Positions 1 to 6,594 of a stretch of 7,870 nucleotides of DNA are shown here, one piece after another (position 1 is the stretch's first letter; each line of letters begins with the position of its first letter). Both the position numbers and the translations under genes were made by a program. Source of the stretch: an uncultured Pseudorhodoferax sp. (lineage in GTDB: Bacteria > Pseudomonadota > Gammaproteobacteria > Burkholderiales > Burkholderiaceae); contig CAJYRH010000118.1 in assembly GCA_913776795.1 (NCBI GenBank), forward strand, positions 1-7,870. The letters are read 5' to 3'. Below the pieces are notes generated by a model. It ran no database searches. It was given only the letters and a program-made list of their open reading frames with translations, and was not told the DNA's origin.

Positions 1-194
1 CTCCAGGCTCTGAATGCTGCCGTCCGGGCTCCGTTGCAGTTGCGGAGGTCCGGCAGCCCAGTGTGCGCCGCGAGCTACCCGTCAGCGCCCGATCCAGTGC
101 ATCTGCGTGCATTGCCTGGCAGGGCACCCTGCGCAGCCGCCCGGGTGTTGGCGCAGGTGGATGAGCAGAGCCGGGCCTGCAGGCGCCGAGGGCT

Positions 195-515
195 TCATGC
201 GGTGCGCCGCCGCCATTGCGCACGACGGCGCATCGCGATCAAGGCCACCGCGCCGCAGCCACCCAGGTTGAGCAGCGCGATCAGCAGGAACGGCAGGTCG
301 CGTAGCACCAGCAGGCCATAGGCCGTGGCGGCGATGTTCGAGACCACCCAGGACCACCAGGTCAGCAACGACAGCGAGCGTGCGCCGTCCTCGCAGCGCC
401 ACACCGTCACGATCTGCGGCACATAGGTGAACACGCGCAAGGCGTTGGACAGCAGATAGGCCCAGCCGACCATGGCGAGCGGGCCTTCGGGCATGGCCAG
501 CGACCACGACGTCAT
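195..515 (-). CDS. PQ-loop (half-SWEET-like) small membrane protein
   Basis: A 106-residue hydrophobic protein with three predicted membrane helices: about residues 16-39, 48-71 and 74-95. Helix 1 carries the Pro-Gln pair (P33, Q34, in the context TYVPQIV) that defines PQ-loop proteins. The size and single three-helix bundle match bacterial SemiSWEET-type proteins, which dimerise in the inner membrane and move sugars or other small solutes; the substrate cannot be read from sequence. The C-terminus is Arg-rich (RRRAQWRRR), consistent with a cytoplasmic end. The start is uncertain: ATGs at 515, 494 and 473 are all in frame and none has a clear Shine-Dalgarno. I chose 515 because it overlaps the stop of a small upstream ORF as ATGA. 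The gene lies 116 bp downstream of the histidine kinase on the same strand and may be the last gene of that transcript. The family call is fairly secure; the transport role is inference. Confidence 0.75.
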   Translation of the reverse strand: MTSWSLAMPEGPLAMVGWAYLLSNALRVFTYVPQIVTVWRCEDGARSLSLLTWWSWVVSNIAATAYGLLVLRDLPFLLIALLNLGGCGAVALIAMRRRAQWRRRTA

Positions 516-556
516 GGGCGAGGAACTGGCGGCACGGCCAGAGTGCGAGGCTGCAT
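512..556 (-). CDS. Possible 14-residue Pro-rich leader ORF
   Basis: A short frame encodes MQPRTLAVPPVPRP, with five prolines in 14 residues. Its TGA stop overlaps the ATG of the PQ-loop gene as ATGA, the usual layout for translational coupling. A GGAG lies 10 bases upstream of its ATG, longer than ideal spacing. The polyproline stretch could slow ribosomes. It has no recognisable homology and could be chance, since short frames are common in this GC-rich DNA. Confidence 0.2.
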   Translation of the reverse strand: MQPRTLAVPPVPRP

Positions 557-571
557 GGTGGTATGTCTCCG

Positions 572-587
572 GCCGCCGCGCGGCGGC
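572..587. repeat. 16-bp perfect palindrome between kinase and PQ-loop gene
   Basis: GCCGCCGCGCGGCGGC is its own reverse complement. It lies between the histidine kinase stop and the possible leader ORF. It could form a hairpin in the transcript or be a protein site, but there is no T-run after it on either strand, so it is not a typical intrinsic terminator. At this base composition, GC palindromes also arise easily by chance. Confidence 0.4.
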
Positions 588-631
588 GCATGCGTGCACT
601 CTAGGGGCCGGCCGCCATGGCGGGAATGCCG

Positions 632-2509
632 TCAGTGCGGCAGTGCCTCGCGTGTTTGCGCGAGGGGCAGCTCCAGCCGCCAGCAGCAGCCCCGGGCACG
701 CGCCACGCGTCGCAGCCGCCCACCCAGGCGTGCTGCGCGGGCCTGCATGTTGGGCAGGCCATGGCCGCTGCCGGGGCTGTCCGGCAGGCCCACGCCGTCG
801 TCGGCCACGTCCAGTTGCAGCAGGCCGTCGTGCCACGCCAGCGTGACCTCCACGGTGCGCGCCTGGGCATGCTTGAGCACATTGGTCAGCGCCTCCTGGG
901 CAATGCGCAGCACCTGCAGGGTCGCGTGTGGCGGCAGCGCCAGGGCTGGTTCGGGCAACTGCTGCAGCCAATGCGGGACGAGGCCGGCCTCGCGCAGCCG
1001 CGCGTCCCAGCGGAAGCGGAAGTCGGCCCAGGCGGCTGCGAAGTCCCCGTCGTCCGAGCCCAGCGCGTCCAGCGCCACGCGCATCTCGTCGATGGCCGCG
1101 CGCAGCACCGCGCTCACCTGGGGCGGCTGCAGCGCGCCACGCTCGGCCCGCAGCAGCGAGGTGAACAGCTGCGCGCCCAGGCCGTCGTGCAGGTCCTGCA
1201 TGATGCGCTGGCGCTCGTCGGTGGCGGCCTGTTCGCGCTGCAGCGTGGCGATGCGCGCGTAGCTCGCACCGATCTCCCGCTCGCGCGCGGCCACGCGCGC
1301 CTCCAGCGTGCGGTGCGACTCCTCCAGCGCCCGCAGGTTGCGCACGTAGCGCAGCGTGATGAGCCCACCCATGGTCAGCAGCAGCAGGTTGGCGCCGTAG
1401 TGCAGCAGGAAGAAGCGGTGTGCGCTCCACTGCGGCAGCCAGGCCGCGAACCAGGCCGACTGCGCGGCCACGAGGTGGTCGTGCACGCCGGAGAGCAGCG
1501 TGAGCGTGAAGACGAGCGCGATCAGCGCACGCTCGGCCGAGGGCCGGCGCCAGGCCGCACGCACGGCCACCAGAACGCCCAGAACGCCGATGGGGATCAG
1601 ACCGAGCACCCACCAGCGCGTCACCCACCGCTCGGCACCGTTGCCCGCGCCGCCCAGCACGTAGACGAACGGACCGAGCATCCACCATCCCACCAGGCCG
1701 CACACCAGCCAACGCGGTTGCCAGCGGGCCAGGTGCAACGCGAACAGGACCAGCAGGATGATGAAGCCGCCATTGCTCGCGTGGTACATCAGCCGCCAGA
1801 GCGGCCAGGCCCAGGCCGGCAGCATGTCGAACACGAAGGTCGTGGTGCGCAAGGCCCAGACCACGCCGACCAGCCCGGCGATGGCGTAGAGCGTCTCGTG
1901 CGGCCGGCGCAGCCAGATGTACAGCGCGAACAGCCCGGCCATCAGCGAGACGACCACGGTGATGACAGGCACCGTGCGCACGAAAAACAGCCGCAGGTCG
2001 AACTGCTCCTGCAATTGGCGCTGCGGTCCCAGCACCAGCCGCGGCAACATGGCCGCGGCCGGCGCCTGCGATGCCGCCACGCGCAGCTGCAGCCGGTTGG
2101 GGCCTTGCACCAGCAGGCTGGGCGGCAGTGCCAGCAGGTGCGGGCGCTGCCAGCGCACGCGGGTCTCGGCCGTGGTTTCGGGCACGGCGCCGACCAGCCG
2201 GCCGTTGAGCCAGACGCTGCCGCCGCCGTAGAAGTACGGCAGGTACAGCATCCATCCGTCCTGCTGCAGGCGGTCCGCTGCGCCCGGTGGCAGCGCGAAC
2301 ACCAGCTGGTACCAGACGGCCGGCGCCTGCTGCGCATCCGGCAGCGCCACGGTCTGCCAGCGCGGATCGCGCGCGTCCGGCGGCTGGGTGGCATCGCTGC
2401 GCAGCAATTCGGCCTGCAGGGGCTCCAGCGTCTGGGCTTGCGCCACTCCGGCCAGCAGCCAGGCGGCCAGCAGCAGCGCGCTACAGAAGGCCCAGCTGCG
2501 AAGCTTCAT
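632..2509 (-). CDS. Sensor histidine kinase, 7TMR-DISM type, NarL/DesK-like (HisKA_3)
   Basis: A 625-residue inner-membrane sensor kinase. A signal peptide (residues 1-25, ending AQA before Q26) exports an N-terminal domain of about 140 residues. Its WYQLVFALP...LYLPYFYGGGSVWLNGRLVG pattern resembles a beta-sandwich, carbohydrate-binding-like fold. About seven hydrophobic helices follow (residues 180-385), as in 7TMR-DISM receptors, then a short coiled-coil linker (about 390-430). The HisKA_3 phosphoacceptor is H441 in DLHDGLGAQL. The ATPase domain shows the N box QEALTNVLKHA (N543), the G1 motif DDGVGL (571-575) and GHGLPNM (582-588), all intact. The start ATG lies inside the response regulator gene, 29 bp before that gene's end, so the two are probably translationally coupled. 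A weak GAAG lies about 6 bases upstream. The cognate partner is almost certainly the overlapping regulator. The signal sensed is unknown; a sugar or cell-wall fragment is only a guess from the domain fold. Confidence 0.92.
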   Translation of the reverse strand: MKLRSWAFCSALLLAAWLLAGVAQAQTLEPLQAELLRSDATQPPDARDPRWQTVALPDAQQAPAVWYQLVFALPPGAADRLQQDGWMLYLPYFYGGGSVWLNGRLVGAVPETTAETRVRWQRPHLLALPPSLLVQGPNRLQLRVAASQAPAAAMLPRLVLGPQRQLQEQFDLRLFFVRTVPVITVVVSLMAGLFALYIWLRRPHETLYAIAGLVGVVWALRTTTFVFDMLPAWAWPLWRLMYHASNGGFIILLVLFALHLARWQPRWLVCGLVGWWMLGPFVYVLGGAGNGAERWVTRWWVLGLIPIGVLGVLVAVRAAWRRPSAERALIALVFTLTLLSGVHDHLVAAQSAWFAAWLPQWSAHRFFLLHYGANLLLLTMGGLITLRYVRNLRALEESHRTLEARVAAREREIGASYARIATLQREQAATDERQRIMQDLHDGLGAQLFTSLLRAERGALQPPQVSAVLRAAIDEMRVALDALGSDDGDFAAAWADFRFRWDARLREAGLVPHWLQQLPEPALALPPHATLQVLRIAQEALTNVLKHAQARTVEVTLAWHDGLLQLDVADDGVGLPDSPGSGHGLPNMQARAARLGGRLRRVARARGCCWRLELPLAQTREALPH

Positions 2510-3140
2510 AGACCGCTTCGCCGCGCGAGTGCACGGCGAGCTTGCGGTAGATCTTCTTCACATGCGCGACCACGGTGTGCGGAGAAATTTCCAGCAGCTC
2601 GCCGATGGTCTCGAAGGACAGACCCTTGGCCACCATGCGCAGCAGCTCGGTCTCGCGCGCCGTGAGCGGCGAGGGCTGCTCCAGTGGCATCGGGCGCGAC
2701 GCCGTGCCGGGCGGTGCGCCAGTGCGCAGCCGCGACAGGATGCGCCGTGCAATGCTGGGGCTGATCGGTGCGCCGCCGCCGTGCAGTTCGTGCACCGCGG
2801 CCGCGATGCGTTCCGGCGCGGCGTCCTTGAGCAGGTAGCCGGCCGCGCCGGCCTCGATGGCGCCCACCACGTGCGCGTCGTCGCCGAACATGGTGACGAC
2901 CAGCACGTCGCAGTCGGGGTGGCGCTGCTGGGCATGGGCAATGACCTCGATGCCGCTGATGTCGGGAAGGCCCAGGTCGACGAGCAGCACGTCGGGCCGT
3001 TGCTGGTCCAGCACGGCCTTCGCAGCCTGGCCATGGGACACGGCACCGAGCAGGGCGAGGCCGGGGTCGCTGAGCACGGCATCGGCGAAGCGCCGCATGA
3101 ATTCGGGCTCGTCCTCGACGATCAGCACCTCAATGGCCAT
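2481..3140 (-). CDS. Response regulator, NarL/FixJ family (REC + LuxR HTH)
   Basis: A 219-residue DNA-binding response regulator. The receiver domain (about 1-120) has the acidic pair E9/D10, the phospho-acceptor D55 in LLVDLGLPD, T83 and K105, so phosphorylation chemistry looks complete. A linker (about 121-155) leads to a LuxR-type helix-turn-helix (158-219: PLTARETELL, then ISPHTVVAHVKKIYRKL), typical of NarL-family regulators that bind DNA as dimers. The ATG is well supported by GGAGG five bases upstream. The reading frame is open further upstream, but residues before this ATG do not belong to a receiver domain. The stop lies 29 bp inside the histidine kinase gene, making an operon with regulator first and kinase second. 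A CAGAAT at 3167-3172 on the coding strand could be a -10 element, but no convincing -35 accompanies it. Target genes cannot be read from the window; autoregulation or control of the adjacent transpeptidases is possible. Confidence 0.95.
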   Translation of the reverse strand: MAIEVLIVEDEPEFMRRFADAVLSDPGLALLGAVSHGQAAKAVLDQQRPDVLLVDLGLPDISGIEVIAHAQQRHPDCDVLVVTMFGDDAHVVGAIEAGAAGYLLKDAAPERIAAAVHELHGGGAPISPSIARRILSRLRTGAPPGTASRPMPLEQPSPLTARETELLRMVAKGLSFETIGELLEISPHTVVAHVKKIYRKLAVHSRGEAVYEASQLGLL

Positions 3141-3307
3141 GCATTCCTCCCTGGGCCGGGCCATTCTGCCAGCGGCCCGTGCCGCCGCCATCGCGCGGAC
3201 GCGGGATGGTGCAGGTGCTCGCGGCGCACCAGGGCGTCGTTGCGGCCCACGCCATGCCGGTGTCGCCCGCTCCGTGGCGATCGGGCGCCACCGCCTTCCG
3301 CACGGCG

Positions 3308-3356
3308 CCGGGAATGTGCGCGCGGCACGCCTCGGCCGTTCGCGCGCCGTTCCCGG
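3308..3356 (-). terminator. Hairpin just downstream of the second L,D-transpeptidase
   Basis: On the minus strand CCGGGAA (3350-3356) pairs with TTCCCGG (3308-3314), and inside it GCGCGC (3342-3347) pairs with GCGCGC (3318-3323). This leaves a small internal bulge and an 18-base loop. The structure starts five bases past the transpeptidase stop, where a terminator is expected, and separates that gene from the response regulator 168 bp further on. There is no U-tract, so a simple intrinsic terminator is not proven; it could instead protect mRNA 3' ends. Confidence 0.35.
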
Positions 3357-3361
3357 ATGGT

Positions 3362-3979
3362 CTATTGCCAGCCGAACACTTCGCCCACCGGGGCGGCCTC
3401 GGGCAGGATGTAGACCACGCTGCGGCCCCGTCCCATCAGCGGCTCCACCTGCGCGGTGTAGAAGGCCACGGGCACCACCACGCACCCCAGCGAGATCCTG
3501 TTGTCGGCCGACGTGACCGAACGCAGGCGTTCTGCGCGGCGCTCGTGGGCCGGGCCGGGGCGCAGCCGGTGGATGGCCAGCGCGGCACCGTAGTCGACCC
3601 AGACCACGGGCTCGCCCTGCAGGTTGCGCCCGGGCTGGGCCACGTAACGCCCAGCCGGCGTGGTGCGTTCGTGGAACGCGAGGGCAGACAGGTTGCGCTG
3701 GTTCAGGTCCGGCGCGCCGCGGTCGCCGGGCGCCGCACCCAGCAAGGCTGGCGTGGTGGCCCGCAGGCGCCCATCTGCATCGAACAGGTGCAGCGTTGCG
3801 GTCTTCTTGTCGACCAAGGCATACGGCAGGCCGGCGTTGTCGTTGGAATTGCGCACCCATTCGGCCACCTGCCCCGCGTCGTCGGAGAGCGGGGCAGCGG
3901 CAGACGCGGCTGCGGCGACGACGGTCCATGCCAGCCCGATGGCAAAGGTCACGGCGCGGTGCAGCAGGAGGGTTCGCAT
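3362..3979 (-). CDS. L,D-transpeptidase (YkuD-like) family protein, paralogue 2
   Basis: A 205-residue exported protein. An N-terminal signal segment (about 1-28, hydrophobic core from V10 to A29) is followed directly by a YkuD-like catalytic domain (about 35-203). Family members cut a donor peptidoglycan stem peptide at meso-DAP and form 3-3 cross-links or attach proteins. Visible active-site residues are H137 (AIHRL) and the nucleophile C166 in NRISLGCVVVP; HERTTPAGRY (103-112) is another conserved block shared with the neighbouring paralogue. Where classical enzymes have HGC followed by Ile and Arg/Asn, this protein has LGCVVV, so its specificity or activity may differ. The ATG at 3979 has no clear Shine-Dalgarno but gives a proper signal peptide. 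The gene lies 91 bp downstream of the larger paralogue on the same strand and is probably co-transcribed with it. Family assignment is firm; in vivo substrate is unknown. Confidence 0.85.
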   Translation of the reverse strand: MRTLLLHRAVTFAIGLAWTVVAAAASAAAPLSDDAGQVAEWVRNSNDNAGLPYALVDKKTATLHLFDADGRLRATTPALLGAAPGDRGAPDLNQRNLSALAFHERTTPAGRYVAQPGRNLQGEPVVWVDYGAALAIHRLRPGPAHERRAERLRSVTSADNRISLGCVVVPVAFYTAQVEPLMGRGRSVVYILPEAAPVGEVFGWQ

Positions 3980-4070
3980 CGCGCCGCATGCTAGCGGCGT
4001 AGGTCTGCGCCCACAAGCGCCGGCGCGCTCGTCCTACAAACAGGTGCGATGGGTGGGCGCGCCTAGCCGA

Positions 4071-4862
4071 TCAGCGGAGCGCCGCGTGGCGCTCCGCCGG
4101 GTCGTACAGTCCGGCAAAGACCTGCTCCAGCGCCAGCTGTTCCGGCAGCACGTAGACCACGCCACGGCTGTGCTGAAACACCGGCCACAGCACGTCCTCG
4201 AAGAACGCCACCGGCATGTTGATGCAGCCGAACGAAATGCGGTTGTCCTCCACGCTGGGAGAGGCCAGGCGCTCGAGCCGGCGCTCGCGTGGATCGGTGG
4301 CCCGCACGCGGTGCATGGAGACGGCGGCCTCGTAGTCCACCCAGACCACGTCCTCGGGCGTCGTGTTGCGGCCGGCCTGGGCCAGGAAGCGGCCGGCTGG
4401 CGTGGTGCGCTCTTCGGGCAGCACGGCGTGGATCGGCTTGCCGCCCACGCCCTCCACGGTGTGGTCGCCAGGCGCCGAGCCCAGCAGCACGGGGGTGGCG
4501 GCGAGCAGGGTGCCGTTGGGGCGGAACAGAAAGACCTTGGCGTTGCGCTTGTCCAGGACCACGAAGTGCAGGCCCTGGTGGTCGCCTGAATCGGTGGCCC
4601 AGTCGGCTACGCGGCGCACTGCGGTCGACGCTTCTTCACCTTGCAGATCGGCCAGGCGCGGTGGTCGCATTGCCGGTGTCGCAAAGCTGGGCGGCAAGGC
4701 CTGCGCAGACGCGGGTGCCCGCGGCAGCATGCCGGCGTGGTCGGGAGAATGGGCACCGCCTGCCGGCGGCAGCACGAGTGCCAGCACGGCGCTCCCCAGC
4801 AACAGGCCTTGCTTCAGGCCTGCGAGCGCGTCGGCGCGCTGTGGGGGGAGCCGGGCTGGCAT
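4071..4862 (-). CDS. L,D-transpeptidase (YkuD-like) family protein, paralogue 1
   Basis: A 263-residue envelope protein. A short basic N-terminus and hydrophobic segment (about 16-36) look like a signal peptide or anchor. A Pro/Ala-rich linker (about 37-75) follows, then a YkuD-like catalytic domain (about 80-255). Active-site residues are H184 (VSMHRV) and C213 in NRISFGCINMP, matching the His and Cys of L,D-transpeptidases, which remodel peptidoglycan cross-links in the periplasm. The blocks EERTTPAGRFLAQAGRN (150-166) and VVWVDYEAA match the smaller downstream paralogue nearly residue for residue, so the two arose by duplication. I chose the ATG at 4862; a TTG at 4880 would add six residues, and neither has a good Shine-Dalgarno. 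The gene begins 28 bp after the stop of the small secreted protein, suggesting co-transcription. Peptidoglycan cross-linking is the family role; the exact reaction here is inferred. Confidence 0.88.
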   Translation of the reverse strand: MPARLPPQRADALAGLKQGLLLGSAVLALVLPPAGGAHSPDHAGMLPRAPASAQALPPSFATPAMRPPRLADLQGEEASTAVRRVADWATDSGDHQGLHFVVLDKRNAKVFLFRPNGTLLAATPVLLGSAPGDHTVEGVGGKPIHAVLPEERTTPAGRFLAQAGRNTTPEDVVWVDYEAAVSMHRVRATDPRERRLERLASPSVEDNRISFGCINMPVAFFEDVLWPVFQHSRGVVYVLPEQLALEQVFAGLYDPAERHAALR

Positions 4863-4890
4863 GGTGCGGTGAGGCTGCAAGAGACGCAGC

Positions 4891-5169
4891 TCAGTTGCGG
4901 TCGGCTTGGGGCGGCAGGTCCGGCGTCGTGCCCATGTTCGGGGTGGCCTGGGTCTGCATCGGCGCTTGCATCGGGGTGGCGCCCGGGTTCTGCGTCGTCG
5001 AATTGTTCATGTTGCTGTTGTTGTTGGGCGTGCCGTCGACCGCGCCCATCTGGGCCTGTTGCGGGGTTTGCGACGTGCCGCCGCCTGCCTGCTGTGCGTA
5101 GGCCAGTCCGATGGCGCCTACCAGGGATGCTGCAGCGACGAGGGAAGTGACAGTGCGGGTGACTTGCAT
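4891..5169 (-). CDS. Small secreted Asn/Gln/Thr/Pro-rich protein, unknown function
   Basis: A 92-residue protein with a clear Sec signal peptide: basic start (MQVTR), hydrophobic core, and AYA|QQ cleavage after residue 25. The mature part of about 67 residues is low-complexity and probably disordered, with runs such as PNNNSNMNNSTTQNP and a short MQAPMQTQ repeat; it has no cysteine. The start is well supported by AGGAG six bases upstream of the ATG. It is the first gene of a minus-strand series, ending 28 bp before the first L,D-transpeptidase, so it may be made along with these enzymes. I do not recognise a family. A periplasmic or cell-surface role is inferred only from the signal peptide and neighbours. 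Confidence 0.7.
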   Translation of the reverse strand: MQVTRTVTSLVAAASLVGAIGLAYAQQAGGGTSQTPQQAQMGAVDGTPNNNSNMNNSTTQNPGATPMQAPMQTQATPNMGTTPDLPPQADRN

Positions 5170-5358
5170 GGGTTGCTCCTGTTGCGGTGGATGGGACGGC
5201 CGGAAGATTTGCCGGCTGTGTTCAGCTTAGGGAGCCGCCGTGCGGTCAGCGTAGGCATTGCGCGACGCCGTGCGTAGGACAGCGCGGCCCGCGCCCGCCC
5301 GCAGCGGCGCTGCTGGCGTGAGGTCCTGCCTGTCGGACATCCCCGTCCCGCAACGGGC

Positions 5359-5387
5359 TTGGGCCGGGTGGCGGTGCTGCGCACAAT
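5359..5387 (+). promoter_or_regulatory. Candidate sigma-70 promoter of the NadM-Nudix gene
   Basis: TTGGGC at 5359-5364 is spaced 17 bases from CACAAT at 5382-5387 (4 of 6 matches to the -10 consensus; the -35 matches 3 of 6). Transcription would start near 5394, giving a leader of about 16 bases that holds GGAG at 5401-5404, five bases before the ATG. The geometry is consistent, but the match is read by eye. Confidence 0.4.
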
Positions 5388-5409
5388 GGGTGGCTTCACC
5401 GGAGTTGCC

Positions 5410-6459
5410 ATGTCCTCTCATCCCTACGACCTGGCCGTGTGCATCGGCCGCTTCCAACCCTTTCACCTGGGCCACAGCGCCGTGGTGCAGCAGGCCCTGG
5501 GGCAGGCAGCCCGCTGCCTGGTGCTGCTGGGTTCAGCGCACCAGGCGCGCACGCCGGCCCAGCCCTGGACCTGGCAGGAGCGCGAAGAGATGCTGCGCCA
5601 GGCCCTGCCCGAGGACCTGCGCGAGCGTGTGGACGTGCAGCCGCTGCGCGACCACCACGACGAACAGCGCTGGGCCGACCGCGTACGCGCGCTGGTGGCA
5701 GCCAGCCTGCCCCAAGGTGGCCGGGTGCTGCTGGCGGGACATTTCAAGGACGCCAGCAGCGCCTGGATCCGCGACTTTCCACAGTGGAAGCTGTGGGCCG
5801 TGCCGAACTTCGGCGCCTACGACGCGCGCACCGTGCGCGATGCGCTGCTGGGCGCGGGCCCCGGGGGCGCCCAGGCCGCGCTGCTGCGCATGGCGCCGCT
5901 GCTGCACGCCAACACGCTGGAGTTCCTGCGCGACTGGCTGGACCGGGGCCACCTGCCGGCACTCGCTGCCGAGTGGCAGGCCCTGGCCCGCGGGCGCGCC
6001 GAGTGGGCGCGCTCGCCGTATCCACCGGTCTTCGTGACCGTGGACGCGGTGATCCGCTGCCAGGGCCGTGTGCTGCTGATCCGGCGCGGCCAGGCCCCGG
6101 GCCAGGGCCTGCTGGCCGTGCCAGGCGGCTTCCTGGAACAGCGCGACACGGTCTACCAGTCGGCCGTGCGCGAGCTGCAGGAGGAAACCGGCCTGGCCAT
6201 GCTGGAGCCCGCACTGCGCCAGTGCCTGAAGGCCGTCGCGGTGTTCGACCGGCCCGACCGCAGCCAGCGCGGCCGCGTCATCACGCATGCGCACTATTTC
6301 GACCTGGGCGAGCGGGCCCTGCCCGCCGTACAGGCCGGCGACGACGCGCGCGACGCGCAATGGGTGCCCATCGCGGAACTCGCGGACCGCGAGGCAGAGT
6401 TCCACGACGACCACTTCCAGATGCTGGAGCACTTCCTCGGCCTGCAGCCCGGGAACTGA
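5410..6459 (+). CDS. nadM: Bifunctional NMN adenylyltransferase / Nudix hydrolase
   Basis: A 349-residue cytoplasmic fusion enzyme. The N-terminal half (about 6-185) is a NadM-type nucleotidyltransferase that joins NMN and ATP to make NAD; its signature GRFQPFHLGH is at 13-22. The C-terminal half (about 205-345) is a Nudix hydrolase, in related fusions an ADP-ribose pyrophosphatase. Its Nudix box runs from G240 to L262, with R254-E255-L256 and E258-E259 in place; the first box glutamate is Asp (D246). The length fits the family known from Synechocystis and Francisella. I chose the ATG at 5410 because it has GGAG five bases upstream and places the nucleotide-binding motif near the N-terminus; a TTG at 5359 would overlap the likely promoter. 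The usual SxTxxR nucleotide-binding motif appears as DARTVR (138-143), keeping only the arginine. The gene is divergent from the small secreted protein and stands alone on its strand. The likely role is NAD salvage and ADP-ribose clean-up. Confidence 0.93.
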   Translation: MSSHPYDLAVCIGRFQPFHLGHSAVVQQALGQAARCLVLLGSAHQARTPAQPWTWQEREEMLRQALPEDLRERVDVQPLRDHHDEQRWADRVRALVAASLPQGGRVLLAGHFKDASSAWIRDFPQWKLWAVPNFGAYDARTVRDALLGAGPGGAQAALLRMAPLLHANTLEFLRDWLDRGHLPALAAEWQALARGRAEWARSPYPPVFVTVDAVIRCQGRVLLIRRGQAPGQGLLAVPGGFLEQRDTVYQSAVRELQEETGLAMLEPALRQCLKAVAVFDRPDRSQRGRVITHAHYFDLGERALPAVQAGDDARDAQWVPIAELADREAEFHDDHFQMLEHFLGLQPGN

Positions 6460-6465
6460 TCTCAG

Positions 6466-6594
6466 TCAGCGCACGCCGTACTCGAGCCAGTCGGCCGGTA
6501 CGGCGATGGACAGGTGCAGCGTGCGCATGCGCCGTTGCGCAGCGTCGCCTGCGGCTCCCGAGCGGGCATCCCGGGGCGCCCCGGCTGTGCTCAC
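6466..6594 (-). CDS. Possible 42-residue ORF overlapping the GntR gene end, unknown
   Basis: A frame opening at GTG (6594) overlaps the GntR stop by four bases (GTGA) and ends six bases short of the convergent NadM-Nudix stop. The first half is low-complexity (Ala/Gly/Arg). The second half, from an internal ATG at 6528, reads MRTLHLSIAVPADWLEYGVR and has G or C at nearly every third position, as in the real genes around it. It could be a small translationally coupled protein, only the 20-residue part, or the tail of a decayed gene. I recognise no family. It contains the 6571-6584 palindrome. Confidence 0.35.
   Translation of the reverse strand: MSTAGAPRDARSGAAGDAAQRRMRTLHLSIAVPADWLEYGVR
6571..6584. 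repeat. 14-bp perfect palindrome just after the GntR stop
   Basis: CCGGGGCGCCCCGG is self-complementary and sits six bases past the GntR stop, in the convergent gap between GntR and the NadM-Nudix gene. It could act as a transcription-ending or mRNA-protecting hairpin for either strand. No T-run follows it, and it falls inside the possible small ORF. Confidence 0.35.

Noticed and set aside
1..194. Possible gene or RNA at the left edge, including a tight palindrome at 119-132 and another at 175-184 past the PQ-loop stop.
   Set aside because: No frame on either strand resembles a protein, no tRNA-like fold was seen, and the palindromes have no T-run and too small a loop to call a terminator.
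617..2665. A very long plus-strand open frame (over 680 codons) opposite the histidine kinase.
   Set aside because: It is antisense to a clearly recognisable kinase, its protein is Gln/Arg/His-rich with no domain, and GC-rich genes routinely produce such open antisense frames.
4022..4063. Inverted repeat (GGCGCGC / GCGCGCC) between the two transpeptidase genes as a terminator.
   Set aside because: Seven pairs with a 28-base loop and no T-run; equally likely by chance, and the genes are probably co-transcribed.
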